From: an uncultured Clostridia bacterium
GTDB lineage: Bacteria > Bacillota > Clostridia > TANB77 > CAG-508
Direction of reading: 5' to 3'
NCBI GenBank assembly: GCA_944387445.1
Contig: CALXEX010000010.1
Coordinates: 1-56,350, forward strand
DNA: 56,350 bases
Position numbers and translations under genes: made by a program. Below the pieces are notes generated by a model that worked only from the letters and a program-made list of their open reading frames with translations, made no database searches and was not told the origin of the DNA. Positions 42,780 to 52,675 of the stretch are shown here, piece after piece (within the stretch, counting starts at the first letter, position 1; each line of letters begins with the position of its first letter).

Positions 42780-42818
42780 CCTTTCAATTTATATTTCTTA
42801 TTTTAATTTTATACACAT

Positions 42819-43670
42819 CTATAAGTTATTTTGATTTTTGGTTGCTTTAATAACATTGTTCATAAGCATTGCTACTGTCATTGGTCCCACTCCCCCTGGA
42901 ACTGGTGTAATGTAACTTGCTTTTTCTTTTACATTCTCGAAATCTACATCTCCCGTAATTTTTTTATCTTTTCCTCTGTTAATTCCTACATCAATAACAA
43001 CAGCTCCATCTTTTACCATATCTGCTGTTACATAATTAGGTTTTCCAATTGCTGCAACCAATATATCTGCATTTCTCGTCTTTTCTTTTAACTCTTTTGT
43101 TCTGGAATGGCAAATGGTAACAGTAGCATGTTTGTTCAAGCAACATGCCATTAGTGGTTTTCCTACAATATTACTTCTTCCAATGATGACTAAATTTTTT
43201 CCTTCCAAATCTATATGATATTCTTCAAACATCTTCATAATTCCAAATGGCGTACAAGATATAAAAGTATCTTGATTTAACAATAGCTTTCCTACATTAA
43301 TGGGATTGAAACCATCTACGTCTTTTTCATGAGATATTTCTCGGAAAGCCTCATCAATATCTAAATGTTTTGGAATTGGACTTTGTAACAAAATCCCATT
43401 GACAGTTTTGTCTTCATTTAGTTTATGAATTAATTCTATTAATTCTTTCTGGGTAATGCTTGCATCTAATATATGCTCTTCATATTTTACACCAATTTCA
43501 TCACATGCTTTACTTTTGTTTTTCACATATACCTTTGAAGCTGGGTCATCCCCCACCATAATAACCGCAAATTTTGGTATGATATTTTTTGCTTTCAAAT
43601 TTTCACATTCTATTTTCAAATCTTCTCTTACTTTTTTTGCTAAAGCTTTTCCATCAATGATTACTGCCAT
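42819..43670 (-). CDS. folD: Methylenetetrahydrofolate dehydrogenase/cyclohydrolase
   Basis: 283 residues; interconverts methylene-, methenyl- and 10-formyl-tetrahydrofolate. Catalytic YVKNKSKACDEIG (with Lys), GILLQSPIPKHLD, NPINVGKL, nucleotide-binding VIGRSNIVGKPLM and C-terminal PVPGGVGPMTVAMLM are all present. Start MAVIIDGKALA after AGGAGATA. Confidence 0.96.
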   Translation of the reverse strand: MAVIIDGKALAKKVREDLKIECENLKAKNIIPKFAVIMVGDDPASKVYVKNKSKACDEIGVKYEEHILDASITQKELIELIHKLNEDKTVNGILLQSPIPKHLDIDEAFREISHEKDVDGFNPINVGKLLLNQDTFISCTPFGIMKMFEEYHIDLEGKNLVIIGRSNIVGKPLMACCLNKHATVTICHSRTKELKEKTRNADILVAAIGKPNYVTADMVKDGAVVIDVGINRGKDKKITGDVDFENVKEKASYITPVPGGVGPMTVAMLMNNVIKATKNQNNL

Positions 43671-43860
43671 TTTTTTATTCTATAGAGTTCTTCACTCTAT
43701 ATCTCCTTTCTTCCTTTTCTCAACTGATTATATACTAACACATTTCTTTTTGCAAGAACAATCACAGGCTTTTTAAAGATTTTTTCTATGTATCCTTTAC
43801 ATTCCTCATAATTCCTTTGTATAACGACGTATTTACCGCTTGCTTTGTTTCTTATAACAT

Positions 43861-43902
43861 GGAAAAAGCTATTCTGTTTTTTTATTTTTTACAGAATAGC
43901 TA
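43861..43902 (-). terminator. Terminator of the deoxyribosyltransferase-like gene
   Basis: AGCTATTCTGT pairs perfectly with ACAGAATAGCT around an A/T loop, followed on the minus strand by TTTTTCC. Confidence 0.75.
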
Positions 43903-43988
43903 TGAAAAAAAGGGGATGTTTATGATTATTAATATACTATCTATATATGGATAATTTTTGCAAGAAATGTGAATTATATGTGAATATT

Positions 43989-44348
43989 TTATCTAGAATT
44001 ATCAAAATCTTTATCCTTTTCTTTTGTTAATAAACTATCTATTCCTATGGTTAAAGCTCCATCACTCTCATATCCATAAATATTCATACAAACAAATCTT
44101 TCATAGTCCTCTGGGGAATCTTCCATCTGATAAAATCTTTTAAAATACCTGTATTGAGGATCTTCTTGTACATCTTTTAGTGTTAACCTTCCTTGTTTTT
44201 TCATTGTATCCAATAAAGTTATTGAATCTGTTAAATATATTTGTTTAAGTCTTTGAAAATGATTTCTTATTGCACCATATGCCCATCCTAATTCCATTGC
44301 CGTAGTTATGCCAATATAACCGCCCTTTATTACATAGCACAAATGCAT
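43989..44348 (-). CDS. 2-deoxyribosyltransferase-like protein, 3' part (after +1 shift)
   Basis: The conserved core GGYIGITTAMELGWAYG is encoded in this frame from 44321 onwards, then a helical C-terminal part of about 100 residues ending DSLLTKEKDKDFDNSR. As a separate ORF it would start at an ATG lacking a ribosome site and produce a non-conserved head MHLCYVIK. It is the continuation of the ORF 44245-44568. Confidence 0.7.
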   Translation of the reverse strand: MHLCYVIKGGYIGITTAMELGWAYGAIRNHFQRLKQIYLTDSITLLDTMKKQGRLTLKDVQEDPQYRYFKRFYQMEDSPEDYERFVCMNIYGYESDGALTIGIDSLLTKEKDKDFDNSR

Positions 44349-44568
44349 CTGCTTTACGTATTTTTTTCATAAATCTCTGTTCTACTTCTTGTGGATTTTC
44401 TGTTTCCTCTCCTTGAAATAGCACATAATTGTATTTACTATCTATTTTACTCTGTCTAGCATCTTTGATTGGTGCTATCACATGCTGTCCATTCTCCTCT
44501 AATCTCCTATGTAATGCATTTATCTCATTTAAAAATTTATGATAACTTCCACCAATTACAATATTCAT
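44245..44568 (-). CDS. 2-deoxyribosyltransferase-like protein, 5' part (frame break at CGG)
   Basis: MNIVIGGSYHKFLNEINALHRRL, then IRKADAFVLCNKG, which in nucleoside 2-deoxyribosyltransferase-like and YtoQ/MazG-associated proteins is followed by GYIGxxTAMElGyA. The frame meets CGG right there and continues as an unrelated RLYWHNYG sequence. Skipping the C at 44322 gives CNKGGYIGITTAMELGWA. Joined length about 192 residues. The start follows GGAGAAAC. Neighbours are folD and a small unknown gene. Confidence 0.72.
   Translation of the reverse strand: MNIVIGGSYHKFLNEINALHRRLEENGQHVIAPIKDARQSKIDSKYNYVLFQGEETENPQEVEQRFMKKIRKADAFVLCNKGRLYWHNYGNGIRMGIWCNKKSFSKT
44320..44322 (-). other. CGG codon at frame break (site 3)
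   Basis: Minus-strand codons AAA GGG CGG TTA; without the C, AAA GGG GGT TAT ATT GGC. The glycine supplied is in the conserved GYIG motif. Confidence 0.75.
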
Positions 44569-44630
44569 TGTTTCTCCTTTTTCTTATCAAATTAATATCG
44601 TCTTTTTTTATAAAAGCTTTTTATTTATGA

Positions 44631-44885
44631 TTATGTTTCTTCATCTATGATTCCAATACGATATTCAATATCTTCCATATGTGGAAACATTTCTTTTACT
44701 CTTTTTAAGGTAAGCATTGTCATTTTCGGTTGTGGATTTTTAGGATTTGTTGATAATAATTTTTGCGTATAACAATTTGATGCTGTTTTAAATAATAGAT
44801 AGCGGTTTCTTACATAAGTATAATAAATTTGATATCCGTCATCTAAATCCTCCCACATCATTTCAAATGTATAATTTTTGTCCAT
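44631..44885 (-). CDS. Small hypothetical protein
   Basis: 84 residues, no signal peptide or membrane segment, with a strong GAAGGAGG site. The pattern FEMMWEDLDDGYQIYYTYVRNRYLLFKTA suggests a small beta-rich fold; the end (MEDIEYRIGIIDEET) is acidic. No family recognised. It lies between ligA and the deoxyribosyltransferase-like gene in the same direction. Confidence 0.65.
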   Translation of the reverse strand: MDKNYTFEMMWEDLDDGYQIYYTYVRNRYLLFKTASNCYTQKLLSTNPKNPQPKMTMLTLKRVKEMFPHMEDIEYRIGIIDEET

Positions 44886-44973
44886 TTTTCCTCCTTCTGT
44901 CGCATTAATTTCCGTTTATGTCGCATTAAGTTCGTTTGTCTATGCGCCATTTTCTGTTTGCGACATTTTGAAC

Positions 44974-46995
<2,022 letters not shown>

Positions 46996-47091
46996 TTATC
47001 TTCTTGCCATTGAACGATAAGGATGTGCCAAATCGTTCAACTATCCCACTTGTAATCTCGTTTCATTTTTTCTTTCCTATTATATACAATT

Positions 47092-47125
47092 AAAATAAAA
47101 AAATAAAGGAATTCAGAAAAATTCC
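47092..47125 (-). terminator. Terminator of the UDP-GlcNAc module
   Basis: Minus-strand GGAATT-TTTCTG-AATTCC followed by TTTATTTTTTTATTTT; about 50 bp after the stop at 47174. Confidence 0.7.
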
Positions 47126-47173
47126 CTATTTAAATTAATGAATTATTAAGCTGAGTCATAACAAAAAATTATT

Positions 47174-47845
47174 TTATCTATCTTGCTTTTCCACTATTTC
47201 ATTTTTATTTTTATAAATACTGTTTTCGGGAACCACACCTCTTACTGAAGATAATGGATAAATATTTGTATTTCTTCCAATAATGGTTCCTGGATTTAAT
47301 ACAGAACCACAACCTACTTCTACATGATCTCCAAGCATAGCACCTACTTTTTTTCTATTTGTTTCTATCATTTCTTTTCCATTCTTGATAACTACTAATT
47401 GTTTATCTGATTTTACATTAGATGTAATAGAACCCGCTCCCATGTGTGCTTTATATCCTAGAATAGAATCTCCTACATAATTATAATGTGGAACTTGCAC
47501 TTTATTAAATAAAATAACATTTTTTAATTCTGTAGAATTTCCAACAACTGCACCTTCCCCGACAATCGCATTTCCTCTAATAAAAGCACAATGTCTTACT
47601 TCTGCTTCTTTTCCAATAATAGCTGGACCATTAATATATGCAGTTGGTGCTACTTTTGCCGTTTTTGCAATCCACACATTTTCTCCTACTTTTTCATATT
47701 CGTCTTTATCTAATGTTTCTCCTAATTCTAAAATATACGCTCCTATATCAGGTAACACTTCCCATGGATATGTACTTTTTTCTAACAATTCTTTTGCAAT
47801 GGTTTCTTCTAAATTATATAAATTTTTAATTTTACATTCTTCCAT
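47174..47845 (-). CDS. Left-handed beta-helix acyltransferase (GlmU C-domain-like)
   Basis: 223 residues. A short helical head (ETIAKELLEKSTYPWEVL) is followed by hexapeptide repeats (VAPTAYINGPAIIGKEAEV, GNAIVGEGAVVGNSTEL, GTIIGRNTNIYPLSSVRG). NYVGDSILGYKAHMGAGSITSN resembles the acetyl-CoA/GlcN-1-P site of GlmU. The gene directly follows a UDPGP-type pyrophosphorylase, so together they probably do the two GlmU reactions or a related sugar-nucleotide step. Start MEECKIKN: AAAGGA lies 9 nt before this ATG but only 1 nt before an upstream ATG. Confidence 0.82.
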   Translation of the reverse strand: MEECKIKNLYNLEETIAKELLEKSTYPWEVLPDIGAYILELGETLDKDEYEKVGENVWIAKTAKVAPTAYINGPAIIGKEAEVRHCAFIRGNAIVGEGAVVGNSTELKNVILFNKVQVPHYNYVGDSILGYKAHMGAGSITSNVKSDKQLVVIKNGKEMIETNRKKVGAMLGDHVEVGCGSVLNPGTIIGRNTNIYPLSSVRGVVPENSIYKNKNEIVEKQDR

Positions 47846-47895
47846 TATTCTCATTCCTTTCTCAAATGTGATTTTGGGGACGGAGCAAAAAATCA

Positions 47896-49137
47896 TCACC
47901 TGTTCCAGAATTTTTCATATAATTCCTTTGCTGTTTTAGGACTATCGACTCCTTCTTTATTTTTTACTGGCGCAAAATCATCTTCTCTTTTTCCTCTTAA
48001 TATTGCAATATCATCAAATAACTCAAATGCATCAAAAATAAATGATTCAAATTTATATGAATTTTCACGCTGTGGTATGACTTCTTTACCGTTTTTATCT
48101 ATATACGCATTCTTTTTAAAAGCAGTATGATAAATTAATGTTTCTTTACTAATCTTTTCAATTGCTTCTATCGTATACAAATTGCACATGATATGTGCTT
48201 CTCCATATTTTAGCTCTCCATCTTCATCTACTTCTTCAGCCATTTTATCTGGCATTTCTGAATATTCGATAACTTTAGGGTGCCCATTCATTTTTGCAAA
48301 TACACCTACACGCTCATGTGGATTGGCTTTAACAATTGATTTTGATGCGATTTGCACTTTTTTATCAATTGCCATTCCTAACAACACAGTATCTGCCATT
48401 TTTAGTAAAGCATTATCAACGCCTCCGATAAATACCCATTTGATTCCTCTTTCTTTCATTTCTGCTAAACAACCACTTGCTCTTAATGAAGAATATGTAC
48501 CACCATTTCCATCAGATGCTTCTTTTATTCTCATATCTTTTCCTACTAATAGTTTTCCATCTACATCTACTATAGGTAATTCACTTTGTGTAAAAAATCT
48601 CACAGAATTTTTATCATATCCAAAATAGTTATGTTTTTCCATAAATTGTATGGTTGCATTATTATTTTCTTTACTTGTCATAATATACCATGGAATTATT
48701 TTTCCATATTTTTGGTTGGCTTGTTTTAAATTTTCTGCTAATATTTCAAATAAATATTTTCCTTTTCCATAAACATCTAGTTTAAAAGTTCCTTTTGGTC
48801 CTGAATGTCCTAGTCTAGTTCCTTGCCCCCCTGCCATTGTAACAACAGCATATTCACCTTTTTCTAAGACTGCTTCTCCTAATTTTTGAAAAGTTTCTTT
48901 TTGTTCTTTAGATAATTTTTTCTTATCTAAATATGGTAATGGTTCTATTTTATTTTCTTTGATTTCTATTTTTCTTTTGGTATTATCATATAGCTCTTTT
49001 AATTGATGAAAATCAATTTTACTGATTTGTTCTATAAGAGCTTGTTTCTTTTCTCCTTCTAATCTTTCTAACAATTTTATGATATGTTCTTGATTATACA
49101 TTTTTAATAAATCTATTGTGTCCTGTACTTTATCCAT
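47896..49137 (-). CDS. UDPGP-family UTP-sugar-1-phosphate uridylyltransferase
   Basis: 413 residues of the eukaryote-like UDPGP/UAP1 family, not the bacterial GlmU/GalU type. MAGGQGTRLGHSGPKGTFKLDV is the nucleotide-binding loop; YIMTSKENNNATIQFMEKHNYFGY, FTQSELPIVDVDGKLL, PDGNGGxYxAL-like DGNGGTYSSLRASG and FIGGVDNALLKMAD follow in the right order. Most likely makes UDP-GlcNAc for peptidoglycan. 50 bp separate it from the acyltransferase. Confidence 0.88.
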   Translation of the reverse strand: MDKVQDTIDLLKMYNQEHIIKLLERLEGEKKQALIEQISKIDFHQLKELYDNTKRKIEIKENKIEPLPYLDKKKLSKEQKETFQKLGEAVLEKGEYAVVTMAGGQGTRLGHSGPKGTFKLDVYGKGKYLFEILAENLKQANQKYGKIIPWYIMTSKENNNATIQFMEKHNYFGYDKNSVRFFTQSELPIVDVDGKLLVGKDMRIKEASDGNGGTYSSLRASGCLAEMKERGIKWVFIGGVDNALLKMADTVLLGMAIDKKVQIASKSIVKANPHERVGVFAKMNGHPKVIEYSEMPDKMAEEVDEDGELKYGEAHIMCNLYTIEAIEKISKETLIYHTAFKKNAYIDKNGKEVIPQRENSYKFESFIFDAFELFDDIAILRGKREDDFAPVKNKEGVDSPKTAKELYEKFWNR

Positions 49138-49287
49138 TTTGCTTCGCTCCTTTTAGCTAATATAATATAGTATATGTTTTTATTTCAATATTGACATTTT
49201 AGCATAATTCTTTATTTTTATCAAGTTTTTTAGAAAACTTGTCATAAACCTAAAAAATTTCCAATATACATTAATAAAAGTAATTAA

Positions 49288-49353
49288 GAACAAAAGTGAC
49301 ATGATTAAGAAATTATTGTCCTTTTCATCACTCTATATGTCACATCTTTGTTC
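49288..49353. repeat. Inverted repeat upstream of spoIVA
   Basis: GAACAAAAGTGACAT and ATGTCACATCTTTGTTC flank a 35-bp centre in the 314-bp gap before spoIVA. It could be an operator or the remnant of a small element. I could not identify a confident sigma-E promoter in this gap. Confidence 0.4.
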
Positions 49354-49451
49354 ATGTACCAATTTTACTTCTGTAAAATTACGGGCAATGATTTACTTTT
49401 AGAAAAATACGTTATCTAGAATTTTGAAAGTAATTAAAAGGAGGTATATAG

Positions 49452-50930
49452 ATGGAAAATACAAGATTGTATCAAGACATCGCCAAAAGGACTGATGGAG
49501 ATATTTATGTAGGAGTTGTTGGTCCTGTGCGAACTGGTAAATCTACTTTTATAAAAAGGTTTATGGATTTATTGGTAATTCCCAACATTGATAATGAATA
49601 CAAAAAAGAAAGGGCTAAAGATGAATTACCACAAAGTGCTGGTGGCAGAACCATTATGACAACAGAGCCAAAATTCGTTCCTAATGAAGCAATCGAAATC
49701 ACCTTAAATGACAATTTAAAATTTAAAGCAAGGTTAGTAGACTGTGTTGGATATTTAGTAGATAATGCGATTGGCTATTTAGAAGATGACATGCCTAGAA
49801 TGGTGAAAACACCTTGGTCTGAGGAAGAAATCCCCTTTGAAACTGCTGCTGAAATTGGGACAAAAAAAGTAATTGAAGAACATTCTACCATTGGCGTTTT
49901 AGTCACTACTGATGGAACTATCACAGACATTCCAAGGGAAGATTATGTAAAAGCTGAGGAAAGAGTTGTTAACGAATTAAAAGCTTTAAATAAGCCATTT
50001 ATCATTTTATTAAATTCAAATGACCCTGATTCAGAATATACCAAAGAACTTGCAGAAGAACTAAGCGAAAAATACAATACATCTGTTATGCCTCTTAATT
50101 GTGAATATTTAACCATTGAAAATATTAATACCATGTTTTCAAAAGTATTATATGAATTCCCTGTTGATCAAATCTGTATCAAATTCCCAAGATGGATTGA
50201 TGGATTAGATATCTCGCACCCTTTAAAAACAGAATTATATAAAGAAATTAAAGATGCTTTTTCCAATGTTAATGTTTTAAAAGAAATCTCAGGTTGTGCA
50301 GATACTATTAAACAAACAGAAATTATTTCAAAAACTTCTATAACAGATATTCAATTAGGTACTGGAAAAGTAAATGTAGAAATCACTTTAAAAGAAGAAT
50401 TATTCTACCAAGTACTAACAGAAATTACAGGTGTTCCTGTTTCTAACGAAGGTGATTTGTTTAGCATTATTTCAGAATTAGCCGACGTAAAAAAGAAATA
50501 TGATAAAATCGCTTATGCTTTAGATGAAGTAAATAGAAAAGGTTATGGAATTGTGACACCATCAATGGATGAATTAATTTTAGAAGAACCAGAAATGGTA
50601 AAACAAGGCTCTAAATTTGGTGTAAAATTAAAAGCCATGGCACCTTCTATTCACCTTATTAAGACAAATGTCGCAACCGAGGTTTGCCCAATTGTTGGTT
50701 CTGAAAAACAATCTGAAGAATTAGTCAATTACTTATTATCTGGATTTGAAAGCGACCCTCAAAAAATCTGGGAATCAAATATCTTTGGAAAGAGTCTACA
50801 TGAATTAGTAAATGAAGGCTTACAAACCAAGCTTGCAAAAATGCCAGAAGAAGCACAAATTAAATTACAAGAAACATTGGAAAGAATTGTCAATGAAGGA
50901 AGTGGTGGATTAATCTGTATTATTCTTTAG
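49452..50930 (+). CDS. spoIVA: Stage IV sporulation protein A
   Basis: 492 residues, the ATPase that polymerises on the forespore and forms the base of the spore coat. Walker A in GVVGPVRTGKSTFIKRFMDL (~22-33), SAGGRTIMTTEPKFVP, switch-like VDCVGYLVDNAIGY, TTDGTITDIPREDY, NSNDPDS, and the conserved C-terminus ERIVNEGSGGLICIIL are all seen. Length is normal. Strong AAAAGGAGG site. Mother-cell expression is expected. Confidence 0.97.
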   Translation: MENTRLYQDIAKRTDGDIYVGVVGPVRTGKSTFIKRFMDLLVIPNIDNEYKKERAKDELPQSAGGRTIMTTEPKFVPNEAIEITLNDNLKFKARLVDCVGYLVDNAIGYLEDDMPRMVKTPWSEEEIPFETAAEIGTKKVIEEHSTIGVLVTTDGTITDIPREDYVKAEERVVNELKALNKPFIILLNSNDPDSEYTKELAEELSEKYNTSVMPLNCEYLTIENINTMFSKVLYEFPVDQICIKFPRWIDGLDISHPLKTELYKEIKDAFSNVNVLKEISGCADTIKQTEIISKTSITDIQLGTGKVNVEITLKEELFYQVLTEITGVPVSNEGDLFSIISELADVKKKYDKIAYALDEVNRKGYGIVTPSMDELILEEPEMVKQGSKFGVKLKAMAPSIHLIKTNVATEVCPIVGSEKQSEELVNYLLSGFESDPQKIWESNIFGKSLHELVNEGLQTKLAKMPEEAQIKLQETLERIVNEGSGGLICIIL

Positions 50931-50937
50931 TTCGTTG

Positions 50938-51054
50938 GGGACGTGCCAAAATGGACATTTTTTGTCCAAAAGGGACAGACGTAATTTGTTATCGTCTGTC
51001 CCTTTTATGATCTGTCCCTTTGGGATAATTTTTGAACAATTTGACACGTCCTTA
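50938..51054. repeat. Palindromic element, family 1 copy b
   Basis: Left arm GGGGACGTGCCAAAATGGACA with TGTCCAAAAGGGACAGACG, right arm CGTCTGTCCCTTTTATGATC and TGACACGTCC. It is the same element as at 39184 with an imperfect right half, and starts a few bases after the spoIVA stop. Confidence 0.8.
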
Positions 51055-51064
51055 TCGTTCATAG

Positions 51065-51093
51065 TTGTATTTTTATGTAAATTATGGTATACT
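51065..51093 (+). promoter_or_regulatory. Promoter of the small gene at 51176
   Basis: TTGTAT, 17-bp spacer, TATACT. Transcription is expected near 51100, giving a leader of about 75 nt. Confidence 0.65.
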
Positions 51094-51118
51094 ATTTATG
51101 ATGTAACTTGTTGTTTTA

Positions 51119-51152
51119 GGCTAGTTTTATAGCCTTCGCCCACAAATTGTGG
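51119..51152 (+). promoter_or_regulatory. Two-hairpin 5' leader
   Basis: GGCTA/TAGCC (51119-51134) and CCACAA/TTGTGG (51140-51152) lie back to back just before the AAAGGAGG site. The arrangement (own promoter, hairpin leader, one small gene, strong terminator) repeats that at 3403-3870, though the sequences differ. Confidence 0.45.
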
Positions 51153-51175
51153 AGACCCATAAAGGAGGATTTTTT

Positions 51176-51514
51176 ATGGGAACAATTTTTTCACCCCATT
51201 TACTGGGGTTGATTTGTGAAGTGCAGAAAGACTTCACTATTTCTGAGAAACTCTTGGAGTTTCTCAATAAAGATAATCAGGGAATAGATGGAATTGAGTT
51301 TATGATTAAAAATTATAAGCTCAGTCTTCGCATCCCTCCAGATGTTAGATCTGATTACGAAAAAATAAGAGCTCAGGCATTAAATGATCTGAATGAGGCA
51401 CTGGAAAAGACTATAAGTGAACTTACAGATCTTTTTAATGACGAAGAAGCTAAAAAGCAAGTGATACTACATTTTCTTCAAAAAAAATATGAAGAACAAG
51501 TAGAAAAGAATTAA
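51176..51514 (+). CDS. Small helical protein, hypothetical
   Basis: 112 residues starting MGTIFSPHLLGLICEVQKDF after AAAGGAGG; an ATG 27 bp upstream overlaps the Shine-Dalgarno. Predominantly charged helices (KISELTDLF, ILHFLQKKYEEQVEKN), with a middle stretch NYKLSLRIPPDVRSDYEKIRA. No signal peptide. Codon choice is more even in base composition than the neighbours. Single-gene transcript; function unknown. Confidence 0.7.
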   Translation: MGTIFSPHLLGLICEVQKDFTISEKLLEFLNKDNQGIDGIEFMIKNYKLSLRIPPDVRSDYEKIRAQALNDLNEALEKTISELTDLFNDEEAKKQVILHFLQKKYEEQVEKN

Positions 51515-51524
51515 CATCTGTACT

Positions 51525-51574
51525 GCAAAACCAGGACTTAGGAAATTATTTCTAAGCCCTGGTTTTGCTTTTTT
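51525..51574 (+). terminator. Strong terminator after the small gene
   Basis: GCAAAACCAGG-CTTAG pairs with CTAAG-CCTGGTTTTGC (16 paired bases with a single bulge on each side), then TTTTTTA. Confidence 0.9.
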
Positions 51575-51583
51575 ATGCTTCTT

Positions 51584-52114
51584 TTATTCAGATATTTCTA
51601 ACGTGAAATACTCCAAATTTTCTGACATGATATTCTCTGTTTTTATTTTATACATTCTTTTTATTGTTCTCATAATACCATTACTTGTACAAACTAAAAT
51701 TAGAGAATTATCTGGATAAGTTGCAAAAATCCTTTCAATTGTTTTTCTTACTCTTTTTTCTACATCTTCATGCCTTTCACCATAAGGTGGCGTGTATTTA
51801 CCTTTTTGAAAATCTTTTCTTAAAGATTGATTTACTGTTTCTTTCTTTTTACCTTCCCAATCTCCAAGACTGATTTCTGTAAATCCATCCTCTTCAATGA
51901 ATTCCTGGTTTGGAAAAATAGCCTCCAAGGTCTGTTTTGTTCTTTTAAGAGGTGAACAATAAATCCTATCAAAATGATATTCTTTAAATGTTACTCTCAT
52001 TTTTTCTGCCTGTTTTCTTCCCTCTTCTGTAATATCTGTATCTATTACGCCACAAAACCGACCTTCTTTATTCATTCTTGTCTCTGCATGTCGTAAAAAG
52101 ATAATTTGTTTCAT
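51584..52114 (-). CDS. Histidine phosphatase family protein 1
   Basis: 176 residues. The RHG motif appears as FLRHAETRMN, with Arg in KEGRFCGVIDTDITEEG, CSPLKRTKQT, the acid residue in EISLGDWEGKK and the second His region replaced by ILVCTSNGIMRTI, where the usual THG is TSN. So the branch-2 catalytic His is missing and activity is doubtful or altered. The Arg of EGRFCG is encoded by CGG. Start MKQIIFLRH after TAGGAGAG. Forms a three-gene cluster with the next two genes. Confidence 0.85.
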   Translation of the reverse strand: MKQIIFLRHAETRMNKEGRFCGVIDTDITEEGRKQAEKMRVTFKEYHFDRIYCSPLKRTKQTLEAIFPNQEFIEEDGFTEISLGDWEGKKKETVNQSLRKDFQKGKYTPPYGERHEDVEKRVRKTIERIFATYPDNSLILVCTSNGIMRTIKRMYKIKTENIMSENLEYFTLEISE

Positions 52115-52124
52115 ATACACTCTC

Positions 52125-52670
52125 CTAATATTTTATTGAAAACTGAAAACTTTTTACCTCACAGTTTTTGATACATAACGGTAAACATGCTCCACTTTCA
52201 GGTATTCCATTGAAATAGCAGTTAACAGCTATACTAACACCTCCATGAGTTACTAATAAAATATTCTTATCTTTATACTTCTTTTTTATTTCATCTAAAA
52301 ATAAAAATATTCTATTAAAGAAAGCTCTAATATTCTCAGCATTTTCATAGGTTACATTTTTCTCGTAATCCCAAAATGTCTGAAAATCAAAGTCATCTTT
52401 ACACATTCCTTCCATCTCTCCGAAGTCTCTCTCAGAAACTCTTTCATCAAAGATAATGGGAATGTTTTTCTCTGAGTTGATAATCTCAGCCGTCTGTTTT
52501 GCTCTTTTTAATGGTGAACAGATAATGAAATCAATGTTTTCTTCTTTTAGCTTTTCCATTGTTTCTTTTGCCTGTTCTATTCCTTTACTATTAAGCAAAA
52601 TATCTGCTTTGCCTTGTACTTTCCCATACAAGTTCCAGTCTGTTTCTCCATGCCTTGTGATAAACAACAT
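52125..52670 (-). CDS. Histidine phosphatase family protein 2
   Basis: 181 residues, phosphoglycerate-mutase-like: FITRHGETDWNLYGKVQG with the phosphohistidine, CSPLKRAKQTAEII, ERDFGEMEGM and the second His in ILLVTHGGVSIAVN, so all catalytic residues are present. Start MLFITRHG follows TGGAGG at 8 nt. Only 10 bp separate it from gene 1 and 5 bp from the upstream gene, so the three are co-transcribed. Substrate unknown. Confidence 0.88.
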   Translation of the reverse strand: MLFITRHGETDWNLYGKVQGKADILLNSKGIEQAKETMEKLKEENIDFIICSPLKRAKQTAEIINSEKNIPIIFDERVSERDFGEMEGMCKDDFDFQTFWDYEKNVTYENAENIRAFFNRIFLFLDEIKKKYKDKNILLVTHGGVSIAVNCYFNGIPESGACLPLCIKNCEVKSFQFSIKY

Positions 52671-52675
52671 AACAA

